From Vitellaria paradoxa (taxonomy: Eukaryota > Streptophyta > Magnoliopsida > Ericales > Sapotaceae), in contig CM034241.1 in NCBI GenBank assembly GCA_019916065.1, positions 8,097,223 to 8,161,222 of the forward strand: a stretch of DNA of 64,000 nt. The letters run 5' to 3'. Each line of letters begins with the position of its first letter. Position 1 is the first letter of the stretch. The notes below the pieces were generated by a model. The model had not been told where the DNA came from, did no database searches, and was given only the letters and a program-made list of their open reading frames with translations. The translations under genes were made by a program, and so were the position numbers. Shown here piece by piece: positions 36,711 through 49,800 of the stretch.

Positions 36711-37546
36711 AAAATATAAATGCCAAGTAAGTAAAAATACACAATTTATTCACTTATCTAACTAGATCAGATCTCTATATGAAATCCTAGAACAATATAT
36801 CAATAAATAGTATTAAAATCGAATATTTTATTTTTATTATTTTTAAATTATTAATAAATAATCCCGCATATAATTGTAAATAGTAAATGAATAAAAAATC
36901 GAGTGCCAAATTCCCCCCTCCTTGTCCGTGAGTTGCTTGGTTGAATGGTTGACAATTGAGTGGAAAAGGAGGATACTGGCGTCACGCAATAATATTAATC
37001 CCCGTAATATTAAGTTTTAAACAAAATTAGATTAAAATCTAACGATTTAAACTTATTCAAATGTTTTTAAATTAAAAATACTTGATTGAAGGTAGATCAT
37101 TAAATTTTAACCTAATCTTCATATTTAATATTTGAGTAACATTAGAGAACGATGTCTGTCCCGAATTGAGTGAAGGCCAAGTTAACCCCTCCACAACCCA
37201 TAATCTTCAACCTGCAACCCACTATTCCTATATTGGGAAAGTGTCTCTCAGAGGTTTGCCATGTGCATGGGCTGATTCTGATCCCCTCCAATATATATAT
37301 ATATATATATATTAGTATATGCAATCTCTATCATTAACATGGAAATTATTTTTCTATCTTGTTACACATACAAAATATATAAATAAACAATAATTATACA
37401 GGAAAAAAAATATACTGCATGTGCTCCTCACGCTACCTAACTCTCTTTCTCAAAATCAATACTCGTAAAACAAAAAAAAACAATAAGTAAGATTGGTTTG
37501 GGATTCCCGACAGCGCCTATCTGACAACCAAGTCAACTGTAAAAAT
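36711..37546. other. AT-rich spacer, no gene
   Basis: Counterpart of 9484-10311. The TA microsatellite near 37290-37310 is longer than in version 1. Confidence 0.6.
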
Positions 37547-37549
37547 TTA

Positions 37550-37879
37550 GGTAGCATTTGATTTATTTTTTTTGTTTTTTATTTTTATTTTAATTCTATG
37601 TATTTTATGTTTTAAAAATTTCAAAACAAGGAACAAAAAATACTCTATTTTTCTTATATTGAGATTTCTTTATTTGGGATGAAAACATTCAAAATGACGT
37701 TTTATCATTTTACATTTCATGTATAAACACATTTCTATTTTCTAAAATCGATTTTGAAAACACAAGTAACCGAATGCATTTTTAAGTCGTTTTCCCTTAT
37801 TTTCAAAATATAAAATGACAAATAAACTCAAAATAGAAAATAAAAAATAAAAATTCAAAAAAAAAAATCAAATATCACC
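37550..37879. mobile_element. Harbinger/Tourist-like MITE, 330 bp, version 2
   Basis: Same insertion as 10315-10644, with TTA at 37547-37549 and 37880-37882. Confidence 0.75.
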
Positions 37880-38016
37880 TTAATGTTTAGAGAAAAAAAA
37901 AAGAATAAATTGTCAAAAGCGTGTATAACTCACCTATTCATACGTTCTGAATATTTATATGTGTGGATAGTGATAGATAGTGGAACCCTGATTCTACCAT
38001 AATTCTATGTTTATCT

Positions 38017-38307
38017 CGTTAGCCACCCTCTTCTGGTACGAAGAAACCCGTAGCCGCTACCGTAAGAGTGTGCACTGGATGAAGCTGACTCTGTGACCTT
38101 AACCGATAAATAATCACAGAGGGTAAACCAATTTAGGTAAGCTCTAGCTGACCGACTCAGCCGACAAGACTATTAGATGGCCCTCCACAATTAGAGGAAG
38201 GACTGCTCCTGGAAAGAAGTCGAGCCCGAAACCTATTAATCCCAGACCTTTTAACCCGCTATCTGAACCGACTCAACTACATTTTCAGGGCGTTAGCCAC
38301 CCTCTTC
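38017..38307. repeat. Unclassified segment bounded by 17-bp direct repeats, version 2
   Basis: Counterpart of 10783-11072. CGTTAGCCACCCTCTTC lies at 38017-38033 and 38291-38307. Confidence 0.5.
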
Positions 38308-38926
38308 CCTAATACCCAAGTGGCTTTTGAGGAGTATTTAATACTCATGTATTGGGTACAAAAGGATTAGGTGAAATGTGGCAACTTGACATCTTGCTCA
38401 TTGTGCACCTTTTTTTAAAGATATTTCGTTGTTCCAATTATGTTCTAAGTATCTAGTTAGATTTTAATTATAACACCACTTCCATTAGCACACGCGTTTC
38501 TCTGGTGAAAGGATCAACAATTATGGTGGGATAGTCTTCTTGATTGTAACTCTAGATAATGATCAAGATCATGTCACATATATATAGTTACGTATTGTTG
38601 TGCCCACAATAATAAATAAAACAATAACATTGCAGTAGGATTTAATTTTTAAAAATGTTAAATAAGAAATTGTTTTTACAAAAAGAATTGCAAGTATAAT
38701 ATATAATATAAGAGTATCATATTCCAAATTATCGTCGGAGAGCTAGGTTAGAATTAGCTTTTAGAAGAAATTATTTCGACCGAAAACTCAAAAGAGTATC
38801 AATGTTGGTAGTGGGCTTGACCGTTCTTTTAGAGCTCAAGCCCGAGCCTCCACTCCACGGATCTTTTCTTTAGCATTCTCAATTCATCTTCCTTCCTTCA
38901 CTGGCCGAATAATTTTTTTTTTTTTT
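38308..38926. other. AT-rich spacer, no gene
   Basis: Counterpart of 11073-11692. Nothing supportable was seen. Confidence 0.6.
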
Positions 38927-38931
38927 AATAC

Positions 38932-39185
38932 TGTTAGATTTAATAATGTATAATCGTATATAATTAGTATTCCTTATTTTATGCCTTTCCTTATTTTATG
39001 TCTTTCCTTATATCCATAATTAGGAATATTATTCATTCCTTATTTTTTATCCAATCATAATTAGGATTACTATCTCCTATCAGGATTAGATTATTGTCCT
39101 CTTATATAAAGGACCTGTAGTCTTGTATTCTCACACACGAAATAAATATTAATACATATTTTTACTTCTTCTTTTATTCTTATCA
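38932..39185 (+). repeat. Copia 5' LTR, version 2
   Basis: 254 bp, TG...CA, with a TATATAAA box at about 39103-39110. Confidence 0.9.
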
Positions 39186-39600
39186 TGGTATCAGAGCAAG
39201 GCTCTAATTTTTTTTTCTCTTCTCGTCGGTCATTATTTTCCGGCGAGATCTTGCGTTGGTATATATCATCAGCAGAGTTCAAGAAGCCTCTTGATTTTTC
39301 GCTTCTGTATTACTCTTCTGGTGAATATTCCAACATCTACATACCTCATCGGATTCGGCTCTCATAGCCGAAACCCAACCGCACTAAGCAGAACCGGAGA
39401 TCTGCTTCCACGCGCCCTCACGCGCCGCCTGAAAATTGCGCGTGACTTCACGCGAATTCACGCGCCGCTTGTCTGCACATTCGCCTTGCTGACGTCATCT
39501 CGACGAATCACGGTGCGCCGCGCGGACTGTTCGTTGGTGCACCTGTCGCACTGGTGATCTCTGTTCTACTCGGATTTATTGTTTATCTTTATTGGGCACT

Positions 39601-42600
39601 ATGAAAGCTTTTTCTGTGGATCGCTCTGACAACATACGTCCCTCTCTGTCATTCTGAATGAGACTAATTATGTTTTGTGAGCACAAGCTCTCTCTGGCTT
39701 TATCAAGGACGTCGTTTATGGCGTATTATCTCTGGCCTCAGAAAAACCCATCCAGAAAGACGATGAGGAATCAGTCTGCTTTTTGAGGATCGTCTTGATG
39801 ATTGGGAAAGCAAGAATTATCAAATTGTTCACCTGGTTCGTGCCACTACTATTCCTTCTATCAGTCTTCAATTTGGGGCCGATTCCAGGACGATTATCAG
39901 TATCCCTCTCCTGCTAAGGCTATTTGGGATTCTTAAAAGGATCGCTATCAGACCACTGGTCATGCTCACCGTATCAGTTACTTCAGACTCTTCATCGGAT
40001 GCGTCCAAGAGCCTGGGGCAATCCATCAATGATTTTCTCGTCTCAAATGTCTTCTGTTTGGGATCAGCTCGCTTTATGTGAACCTACCTGGAAACACTCT
40101 GAGGATGCTCAATTGTACACTATCCACCGCAATCATCAGCGACTTTGCTATTCTTATGGCTCTCCATGACACTTTTGAGTCGGTGCTGCCTCATTGCTCC
40201 ATCGCAGCCTCTACTACCCACTCTTGAACAAGCTATTTCATAACTTTGTCGAAGAAACTCCGTCCTGGGTTCTCAAAAACTAAGGCGTTGGATTCAGTTC
40301 TTGCTATACCACCATCTCCATTTCCAGATTGCCAGCTCTTGCTATGTCTCACGGTCGATCTTCTCGCCCATTGACTCCTTCACTCCTGCATCTACTATCT
40401 AAAAAGGGGTCTACAACACAATCATTCATTTGAACATTGTCCAGTTCGTGAGTGTTTGACTTGCCACAAAACAGCTCCTGGTCATTTTCAGCGTGACTGT
40501 CCCAAGGTTTCCTCCTCTGGAGCTCATTCCAAAAAGGGATCCTCTAAGTCTTCTGCTAAATCTCATGGTTCTCGTACCACTGCTGCTGTTACTTCAGACA
40601 AGTCCTCCTCTTCTGGCCCATCCTTTTCTATGACTGATGTGGAGTCTATCATTCAGCAAGTACTTGCCAAAACTGGTACATCTCCTTCTACTGCCCTCTC
40701 CGTCATGCCAGGTACTTCCTCTTGGTATTTTGACTCAGGATGTTGCAATCATATGACTTCTGATTCTACAATTTTTTCGTCTATTGCTTCATCCTCTATT
40801 CCCACTATTCATACTGCTGATGGTACTCATATGTCTGTTACCCACACTGGTCATATTTCTACTTCATCTATTTCTCTTTCTAATGTTTACCACATTCCTA
40901 CCCTTGTTTTAAATCTTGTGTCTGTTGGTCAATTATGTGAACTTGGTTTGATCGGTACTTTTTCTGCTTCTGGTTTTTGGTGTAGGACTACAGACGAAAC
41001 ATTGTATTGGGATAGGCCGTAAGCATGGACGTCTATTTGAAGATTGTTCACCTCCACTTCCACCATCCTCTGTTGCTTCCACTGCTGCTTCCGCTTCCAT
41101 ATCTTCTATTTTTATCTTGGCATTGTCGTTTGGGTCATGTGTCTTTTAGTCGTTTGAAACTTTAGTTTCTAGTGGTCAATTGGGTCATTGGTTTCTGAGA
41201 AAGTTGATTGTTTAATCATGTCAAACTGCTAAACAACCCGCTTTACCTTTTAATAAAAGTAATTCCGTTTCTTTTGCACCATTTGATCTCGTTTCACATT
41301 CGGATATCTGGGGACCTTCAACCCACTCCCACTATGGGGGGGCTCTCGTATTTTGTTATTTTTGTAGATGATTATACTCGCTATCCTTGGTTTGTATCTT
41401 TAACTAAACGTTCTGAACTTAAACAGATATATTCTGATTTCTCGGCAATGGTGAAAACTCAATTTTCTCGTACAATCAAGGTTTTTCGAGCTGATAATGC
41501 TATGGAATATCTTGACTCTGAGGTTTTATCTTTTCTACGCTCTCAGGGGACACAGTCTCATCTTTCTTGTCCTGGTACTTCTCAGCAGAATGGTCGAGCA
41601 GAACGCAAACATCGTCATCTTCTTGACACGATCCGTGCCCTTCTTATTTCTTCCTCCTGTCCAGAAAAATTTTGGGGGGAAGCTGCTCTTACTGCTGCCT
41701 ACACCATTAATCGTGTTCCCACTTCTGTCCTTGGTAATTCTACCCCTTTTAACGCTTGTATGGCTCCCCTCCTGATTATTCTCATCTTAGAATATTTGGG
41801 TCTGCTTGTTTTGTTCTCCTTCAACCCCATGAAAGAACTAAACTTGAACCACGCTCTCGTCTTTGTTGTTTCTTGGGTTATGGTATTGAACATAAGGGGT
41901 ATCGGTGTTGGGATCCTATTTCTCGACATCTTCGTGTCTCTCGACATGTTGTCTTTTGGGAACACAAGATGTTTTCTACTCTTTCTCCATTTCATCTTTC
42001 TACCTCTTCCCATAATCCTCTCTTTACTGATATTTCCAAAGATTTGCATTCTGACATATTTGATGCAGATAGTCCACAGGTCTCTCAGACACCACTGCTT
42101 ACGGTTCATCCCGAGACACCTGGGTCTTCTGCTGGACCTGTGACCACTCCTGATGAGTCTTCTCCTCCATCCCTTGTTGACAAATCTCCTCCTTCAGAAC
42201 GTCCTAAACGAGTAACACAACCTTCTGTTCGTCTTCGTGATTATATTGTTGGTTCTGCTGCCTTTTCTACTCACGAACCTTCTTCCTACCGTGAGGCTTG
42301 TACTAACCCTTTATGGCAGCAAGCTATGGATGATGAGTTCAGGCTCTTGAGAAAACTCATACTTGGGATGTGGTTCCCCTTCCTCCTGGGAAGACTGCTA
42401 TCAGTTGCAAATGGATCTATAAAATCAAAACCCGTTCAGATGGTTCTATTGAGCGACACAAAGCTTCGTCTTGTTGCTCGAGGTTTTACTCTCAGGAGTA
42501 TGGTATTGACTATGAAGAAACTTTTGCTCCTGTGCTAGGCTTACTTCCGTTCGCAGTTTACATTGCTATTTCTGCTACTCGTAACTGGGATCTTTATCAG

Positions 42601-43810
42601 ATGGCTGTTAAGAATGCCTTCTACAATGGCGATCTTATTGAGGAAGTCTATATGCAACCTCCTCCGGGCTCCTCTGTTTCCGTCTTCTGCATGTTTGCAA
42701 GCTTCGTCGAGCACTATATGGGCTGAAACAGGCTCCTCGTGCCTGGTTTGCGAAGTTTAGCTCTACTATTCGTGAGCTTGGATTTATCCCCAGTTTCATA
42801 TGACTCTGCTTTGTTTATCCGCACCACTACAGCTGGATCTGTTCTTCTTCTCCTTTATGTAGACGATATGATTATTACTGGGGATGACAGTATTGCATTT
42901 CTCATCTCAAACAATTTCTTAGTCGACAGTTTGAGATGAAGGATTTGGGGTTTCTCAATTACTTTCTGGGCTTGGAGATCTCCCGAGATTCTTCTGGTTA
43001 CTTTCTCTCCTCAAGCTAAGTATGCTTCTAATCTCTTGACACGGGCTGGTATTTCTGACTGCAAGACTGCTACTACTACTCCGATTGATTCCACAGCTCC
43101 GTCTTACTCCTCTTGATGGTGCACCATTATCTGATGCGACTTTATATCGTCAACTTGTTGGTAGTCCTTGTTTATCTTACTGTCACTCGCCCTGACATTG
43201 CTTATGCTGTTCATATTGTTAGTCAATTCATGGCTGCTCCACGTTCTCATCATTTTACTGCTTTGCTGTGCATTCTCCGATATATCAAAGGCACTATGTT
43301 CATGGTCTTCATTACTCAGCCCAGTCTTACTTGAATTACATGCTTTTTCTGATGCCGACTGGGCTGGTGGATCCTACTGATCGTTGTTCTACGACAGGGT
43401 TCTGTTTCTTTCTAGGGACTTCTCTCATAGCCTGGCGTAGCAAGAAACAAACTCTCACTGCCGTTCTAGTACTGAAGTTGAGTACCGTGCTCCTCGCCGA
43501 TACCACTCAAGAGCTCCTTTGGCTTAGATGGCTTCTTACTGATATGGGTGTCACTCATTTACAGGCACTATATTATATTGTTACCATCAAAGTGCTATTC
43601 AGATTGCTCACAATGATGTTTTTCATGATCGCACTAAACACATTGAAATAGATTGTCACTTATTCGTCAACATGTCAGAAGTGGCATCGTTCGTCTCATT
43701 TCTGTATCCTCAGCAAATCAAACTGCCGATCTTTTCACGAAGGCTCATCCTCCTGGTCGTTTCTTCGAGTTAATCTCCAAACGCAAGCTGCTTCCTGCGT
43801 TGCCACCTGA
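39601..43810 (+). pseudogene. Copia gag-pol, frame-broken, version 2
   Basis: Same domain order as version 1: gag from 39601, zinc knuckle near 40453-40500, protease DSG near 40732, integrase core with SQQNGRAERK in the 311-residue frame 41208-42143, reverse transcriptase with YVDD near 42859, and RNase H near 43340-43790. The 40.45-40.95 and 41.45-42.45 kb stretches match version 1 without a net indel. The remainder is rich in short indels. Confidence 0.9.
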
Positions 43811-43830
43811 ATTTGAGGGGGGTGTGCGGT

Positions 43831-44097
43831 TGTTAGATAGTACTGTATATCGTATTAATTAGTATTCCTTATTTTATGCCTTTCCTTATTTTATGCTTCC
43901 TTATTTTATGTCTTTACTTATATCATAATAGGAATATTATTCCATTCCTATTTTTATATCCAATCATAATTAGGATTACTATCTCTTCAGGATTAGGATT
44001 ATTGTCCTCTTATCTAAAGGACCTTGTTAGTCTTGTATTCTCACACACAGAAATAAATATTAATACATAATTCTTTACTTCTTCTTTATTCTTATCA
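43831..44097 (+). repeat. Copia 3' LTR, version 2, with altered left border
   Basis: The LTR starts TGTTAGATAG. Between the purine tract and this start there are about ten bases (GTGCGGTTGT-like) absent from version 1, and nearby bases also differ by substitution. The right end is CA at 44097, followed by AATAC. Confidence 0.85.
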
Positions 44098-44102
44098 AAT
44101 AC

Positions 44103-44455
44103 ACTATTCAACCCGGTGAAATGTTATATTTATAAAAAAATAATTTTAAATACAATATATATAAAATAAATTTATGTTATCTGTTTAATTTTTTTTTCAT
44201 TTAATTGCTTTTCTCATTTATTATTTTTTATTAGAAATATAAAAAGTGTTAACCTATATATAGAATGATGAAAATGGTTCACAATAATATGATATAAGAA
44301 AGTAAAAAAAAAAAAAAAAAAAATTTGATTGGCTTGGCAATTATATATAAAAGCACTCGTATCTAGAGTTTTTAAACTTGACTATGTATATAAAATAAAT
44401 ATTTTTGATCAAAAAACACACTACATTAATTTATTAATAGTTTCTAAATACAAAT
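44103..44455. other. AT-rich spacer, no gene
   Basis: Counterpart of 16845-17185, with a poly-A run near 44305-44323. Confidence 0.6.
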
Positions 44456-44465
44456 TTATGAGGAA

Positions 44466-44677
44466 TCTACTGCTGGTTGTTCTAGTGGAATAGGGATTGA
44501 ACTTGAGACTTGGGTGATATACTCAAGTCGTAAGTTTAATTCGCCTCCTATTCGATCATAGTCGTAAGTGGGAGGCCGTGGTGGTGGGGTCCTACGCCAA
44601 TGCTCTCCAGGGTTTGTAGCCTGATGCCCAAAGGGTCCACCGAGTGAGTTTACTCGTCACCAAAAAAAAAAAAAAAT
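44466..44677 (+). mobile_element. tRNA-derived SINE, version 2
   Basis: Counterpart of 17196-17401. The exact TTATGAGGAA duplication is at 44456-44465 and 44678-44687, and the poly-A tail is near 44662-44676. The A-box-like motif reads TTGTTCTAGTGG, with one base changed from version 1. Confidence 0.8.
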
Positions 44678-44687
44678 TTATGAGGAA

Positions 44688-45773
44688 GGATCTCTAAATG
44701 TAAAAGACTGGAGTCAAAATACCCTACACATAAAATTAATAAAATAATTCATTTTTTTTTAATCTTCTTTTTTACATATTTGTTGAATATGAATTATAAA
44801 CTTAAAGATAGTTAATTATCTAGAGACGTCTATTTTTTAAGAGTAAAGGTATATTTGAATCAAGTCAAGATTTTGGTAGCTCAAGCTCAGCTCGACTAAA
44901 GAGAATGTGACTTGAGCTTGAATTTGAGCTTCGTATTTGACTCAAACTCACAACCAGATCTATCAAAAGAAAAATATGATCAATAAAAAAATGAAATATA
45001 TAAAAAAATATAATAAATGTGTACAAAACACATCACAGATCTTGGAAAAAAAATCCAAATTACATATAAAAAAAAGTCAATAAAAAAAACACCATATACA
45101 CAAAGAAATACGATTATATACAAAATCATATCACATACAAAATACTAGGTTGTACCCCAAAAAAATAGGTCGTAAATCTACCCCAATAATGGTAAACCTA
45201 GTGTGGCGGTCGATGGTGGATCAACTTCGACGGACCACTATGGTGGCGGAGCAGCAAAATGACAAAAAAGGGTGGGTGAAGAGGCCTACCCTTCTGCTGC
45301 ACTTCCATCTCCATGGAGAGAGAGAGAGAGAGAAGGTGGGTGCGTGAGGAGGCTAAAGGGTAAAGAGAGAGGCTTGTGGTAGGGCACTATGAGCGTCGAT
45401 GTGAGAGAAAATGAAGTGATTCAAGTCAAATATTTAATCACTCAAGCTCAACTCGAATTTTTAAACAATCTTATCTTTTTAGCTCGAAATCAATTTGTTT
45501 AAACTTACGAGCCGAGCTCGAACTGAATTGCAATCGAGTTGAGCTCCGGTAACTCGTTAGCTGCTCGGCTGGTGCCTCCTTACTGGAGAGAATTTTTTAT
45601 GCTTTAAGCTTGGTTATACTTTGAGAAAGAGCTGATGAACACTAATATTGTATAACTTTTATCTTGTTTTGACATGTTCATCGTGGAAAATGCTCATTTT
45701 AGGTCTAATTTTAATTAAATATCTTACATGCTGTGTTCCTTTGTGTTTTCCCTTTGTTCTTTTTCTCCTTCAG
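44688..45773. other. Non-coding repeat-like region, version 2
   Basis: Counterpart of 17412-18480, with the same AGCTCAAGCTC-type motifs. No credible gene was seen. Confidence 0.4.
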
Positions 45774-45860
45774 GGTGTAAACTGGATAGACCCCAAACTC
45801 CCCCTAATTACGAATGCAATGGAAATGAAACTAAAAAGAGTGAAAAACATCAAGAATTAG
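45774..45860 (+). other. Possible orphan terminal exon, version 2
   Basis: Follows a strong pyrimidine tract and CAG. Open for about 28 codons (VNWIDPKLPLITNAMEMKLK and a basic tail) and ends in TAG at 45858-45860. Family unknown and no upstream exon recognised. The homologous stretch at 18491 is frame-shifted. Confidence 0.25.
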
Positions 45861-46117
45861 AATCTTTCCTCAATTGTCCAGACTCACCATTAGCACACAG
45901 AGGATAACCACTCGTCGAGAAAAAAGATTGTGTCTTATTTAGGTGAAATTATCTCAAACGACCGTTGCATATCATAACTATCTCCTAATTTTTGCATCAA
46001 GATGTATACGACATCATTTTTGCAGTATTTGAATTGCAATAAAAGTCATTTTTCAACGATCATTATATGAAATAATTTTTCCATGTTTAATCGGTCAATC
46101 AATAAGGAAAAATTGCT

Positions 46118-46839
46118 CGTTTTGGGTCTATTTTGAACATTTTAAGTTGGGGCTATACAAGGAATGATGAGTTAAGAGAGGTTTTAGGGCAACGACTATT
46201 GGTTTGGATTTTGTTCTCTTTTGCTAAATTTTGATCAAATAAGTCTTAACTACAATCAAGTTTGACCTACACTATGACAATCTACACTATGACAATTGAA
46301 GGCCATGGTTTATGACAATTGAAGGCCATGGTCCCCAAGTTTTGAAAAAAAAAAAATCTGTGTACATAGTACAAGATGTTATATTATTTTTTTCAAATAT
46401 AACAAAACAAACTCTCTTATTTTAGACTATAAATAACTTGATTTTTGAGTTGAGTCATTAATTAGATGTAAGATTTGATTCTTGAGTCGGGTCATAAACA
46501 GGTTAAGCTAGTTAATTGAATAATTTTTTAATGACTTTGCTAATGAATTTTATATATTTGATTGATTTTTAAGCCTATGTCCATTAATTTAAATACTTGT
46601 TGAAACCTTCAAATAAACTGCTTATCCTAAAATTATCATTTTGAGATTGGGAGGAAAAATATTAAAATTTATAAAAAATTAACTTCCTCCCATACTAAAT
46701 TTCTGATTTCGTCCCAGACCTGCAAACCTTTTACTAATTAGTGGAGAGTGGCCACCAAACATGTCAAGATTGTGAAGTTGGACACTTTTAAAATGGATTT
46801 GATGTTTATTCAAACATGTGTCGACATTTATTCCATAAA
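46118..46839. other. Sequence beyond the duplication, 3' flank of the URH2-like gene
   Basis: Single-copy in this window. Contains nested microduplications: CTACACTATGACAAT twice at about 46267-46297, and a 22-bp unit ending GGCCATGGT twice at 46288-46332. The remainder is AT-rich non-coding. Confidence 0.5.
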
Positions 46840-49800
46840 TTACAGCGAATTTTCTAGTAAAGTTGAAACCGAACACGAGGTAATATATCGACGTTCAAAG
46901 TTGTTAACATCTTCATTGGTGTGGGTAGAGAGTACTAGGAGCACCGCATAACTACACAGCCTTTTCATGGGTTTCATCAACAGTTTCTTGGTATAATTAA
47001 GAACTTCATCCGTGTCAACTGTCCAGGCAACTGAAATGGGGGAATAGCTTGTCCATGGGTTGCTTGAATTCCATCTGTATCATATTACCCGGAAATAAAT
47101 AAAAATGAAAATAATAAAAAAGGGTTTGATCTACCAAAAAAAATAGAACCAATGATGAAGTGGAGGTGGCATTACTTATAATTAAAATCTATTGTGACGG
47201 ATTGTTTCTTTAAACAAAATAACACATAATTGTGATGTAAAATGGGCTAAGTCGAACCTGATCCGAATATAATCCGACCGTAGGTCAACCCGCTTTGGTT
47301 GGCAACACACTACCCTCCAAGTCAAATCGGGACAAGCCCAGTTTCAAGAAATTCAGCCCTCATGACCGGCCCCTTTAATATCTTTTAATATTTTTATATT
47401 TTTAAAATATTTTAATCGGTGGGATGGGGGCACAGAGGATGGCCAAGTCGTGACCTGGGTTCTCGAGTTGGGTCAAACCGGATACTTGGAAGGGTCGGGA
47501 CCAGGTCGTCAGGCGGTGATCAGTCGGACCAACTCAATTACATCACTAAACAAAATCATGCCACCTCACTCCTCTGAAAAATTTTCTAGTTATACTGCAT
47601 TAATCCCAAAAAATTAAGATTAATTACCTATATACCTTCATACTAAAGTTGAAAATCAATAACACCCCCTTTTAACTTCTAAAACTTAACTTTATACCCT
47701 TACTCTAGACTAAGGAGAAGTCCTCAACAGTGTAAATTTGAAAACAAAATATTCATTCAAAGTCAAATTGAAACATGAAGTGTGCAAACACAAGAAAGTA
47801 CAAGGTGCAAATGCGTTTTTAAAATTAACACCCAAAACCATTGACTTTGACATGATTTTGAACGTTTTCACTTTCATCAGAAACACGATAGGTAAAAAGA
47901 TAAATTTTCAAAATTCAGAAAATATTAGGTGACATTTGGTTTATTTTTCTGTTTTTTATTTTCTGTTTTCGTTTTATGTTTTAAAAATCTCAAAATAAAG
48001 AAACAAAAATACTCTTTTTTATATTTTCACTTTTTTCTTTATTTTAGATTAAAAACGCTCAAATAACTTTTTGGCATTTTATTTTATGTGCAAGTCCATT
48101 TTCTTTTTTTTTAAAACAAATTTTGAAAATACCAGTGACCAAATTACGTTTTGAGCTTTTTCCTTATTTTTAAAAGTGTAAAATGAAAAATGAGTTCACA
48201 ACAGAACATAAAAAATAAACACGAAAAATAAAAATAAAAAACAATCAAATCTCAATGAGCTCTTAGTGATTTCACCTTTAATACAGGCGTATAAAAACAA
48301 TTATCTTAAAAAAGAAAATTAGTGACAATACAAAGGCAAAGATGCAAACAGAAAAGTTTACTATCGTCTTTTTAGTCCTGGTCCAACAGTGTATGCCCCG
48401 CACATATTCCCTTGCGTCTCCACTCGAACGACACCCTCTTGTATGTAAAGAGATCTGGAACGAACTAGGGCCACAAAACTGACTGGGTCGTGAAGGAAAA
48501 TCCCTGAAAATTTTCAGCTTCAAATTGTTATTTCCTAACAACAATGGCATAGACTCGACATGACATGGATGCGTAAACTCAGTAATGTTTTTAAGAAAAC
48601 AAATCTACAGAAAGATATAAATTTTAATGTCTTAGACATTAATACGTTATTCAAATATTATAAAATAATGCAATATACCACTAAAAATAAAATTAATGAT
48701 TTCCCACATTCCATGCTTTGAAGTCAATAAAGAAGTCATAAAAAGATGACATTCTATCCAAATAATAACCAACTGTTCTAACAAAACATTGTTCCGTAAA
48801 TTCATAAACTAAAATGTCATTTCATTCTACCAAATCATCCAAATAAACTAGTTCATAATGTGGCCAAAGTGTTTTCGAGACTGAACGAGAATTCTGAAAG
48901 AAAAATCCTACTCTGCAAAGGGTGGTCTTTAGCATGTCGGAGTCCTTGTGAGTCCGACTCGCAAACACCACCTTTAATGGTAACTCCGTGCTTTCTAGGT
49001 TTTTTCCATTAAGTTTACAAATGAAGTTGATCGATGATTAAATTGTTTAATTTTTTAAGACTTTCTAACTTGTGAATTTAACATTACCATGGACTCTGTC
49101 GGACGCCACATGCCAATCTCTGTAGAATTTGCACATTTTAGATATAATTGAGCGTGTCTTCCCTTAGAAAGCCTCAATTCATCAAGATCATCATCTGAAA
49201 CCATAACATAGCTTTAATTTAATGGAAGAACAGATTGCATAAAAGTGCAATACAAGAGACCAAAACTGCAACAGAGTCTATATAAGATGAAGTGACCTGT
49301 CATTTTGACTTGTGTTGTTATGTTTATGCCAATAACGCAATATTAGCCCCTGATGTAAAAACAACGTCAGCTGCTTCTGGGTCCCCATAGATCTGCAATT
49401 CAGAAAAAAACAATTAAAATAATTGATTTTTTTTTTTCTGCAATAAGCTGAAGTCAAATTCGATTGACTGAACTAAAACTAGTTTATTTCAGTTGCAACT
49501 CACAACTAGCGACGCTTAGCCAAATATGGAAAAAAAATAGTTCTACATAAATGCATTGGATATGAACTTAAAACTACTGGCATGTAACCGAAATATCATT
49601 TCTGGAAAAGATATAATATGAAAAATGGTGCTGAAAATTAACATTATGGGTCCAATTAGCACTCATGTAGGCGACAGGTGACTACGCTGCCAAGACCGCA
49701 ACAGCATATGTAAAACAAACTAAGTCATGCAATGGTGCTCAAACCTGTCCAAAATCTCTCTTTTGGTCACCTATTTTATCCATATCTTATTTTATTTTAG

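Larger units (their letters stand above)
38932..44097 (+). mobile_element. Copia LTR retrotransposon, version 2, full length but degenerate
   Basis: Counterpart of 11698-16839 with the same AATAC duplication at 38927-38931 and 44098-44102. The LTRs are 38932-39185 and about 43831-44097. The primer-binding site TGGTATCAGAGC is at 39186-39197. This version has more frame-breaking indels than version 1 in gag (39.6-40.4 kb) and in reverse transcriptase/RNase H (42.5-43.7 kb). Confidence 0.95.
27241..46117 (+). repeat. Duplicated locus, version 2
   Basis: Counterpart of 1-18832. The coordinate offset drifts from 27239 to 27228 over the first 2.1 kb. It then stays at 27228 through about 2.1-9.3 kb of version 1, and drifts to 27285 by the end. 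Within the Copia it is again constant (27237) over about 13.2-13.7 and 14.2-15.2 kb. Differences elsewhere are mostly one-base indels in homopolymers, with some substitutions. Confidence 0.95.

Noticed and set aside
48880..48990. Possible extra URH2 exon (minus strand, GGTGTTTGCGAGTCGG...)
   Set aside because: It does not continue the family alignment; the next URH2 exon is clearly 48362-48503. The stretch contains an imperfect hairpin (GTCGGAGTCC...GAGTCCGAC).
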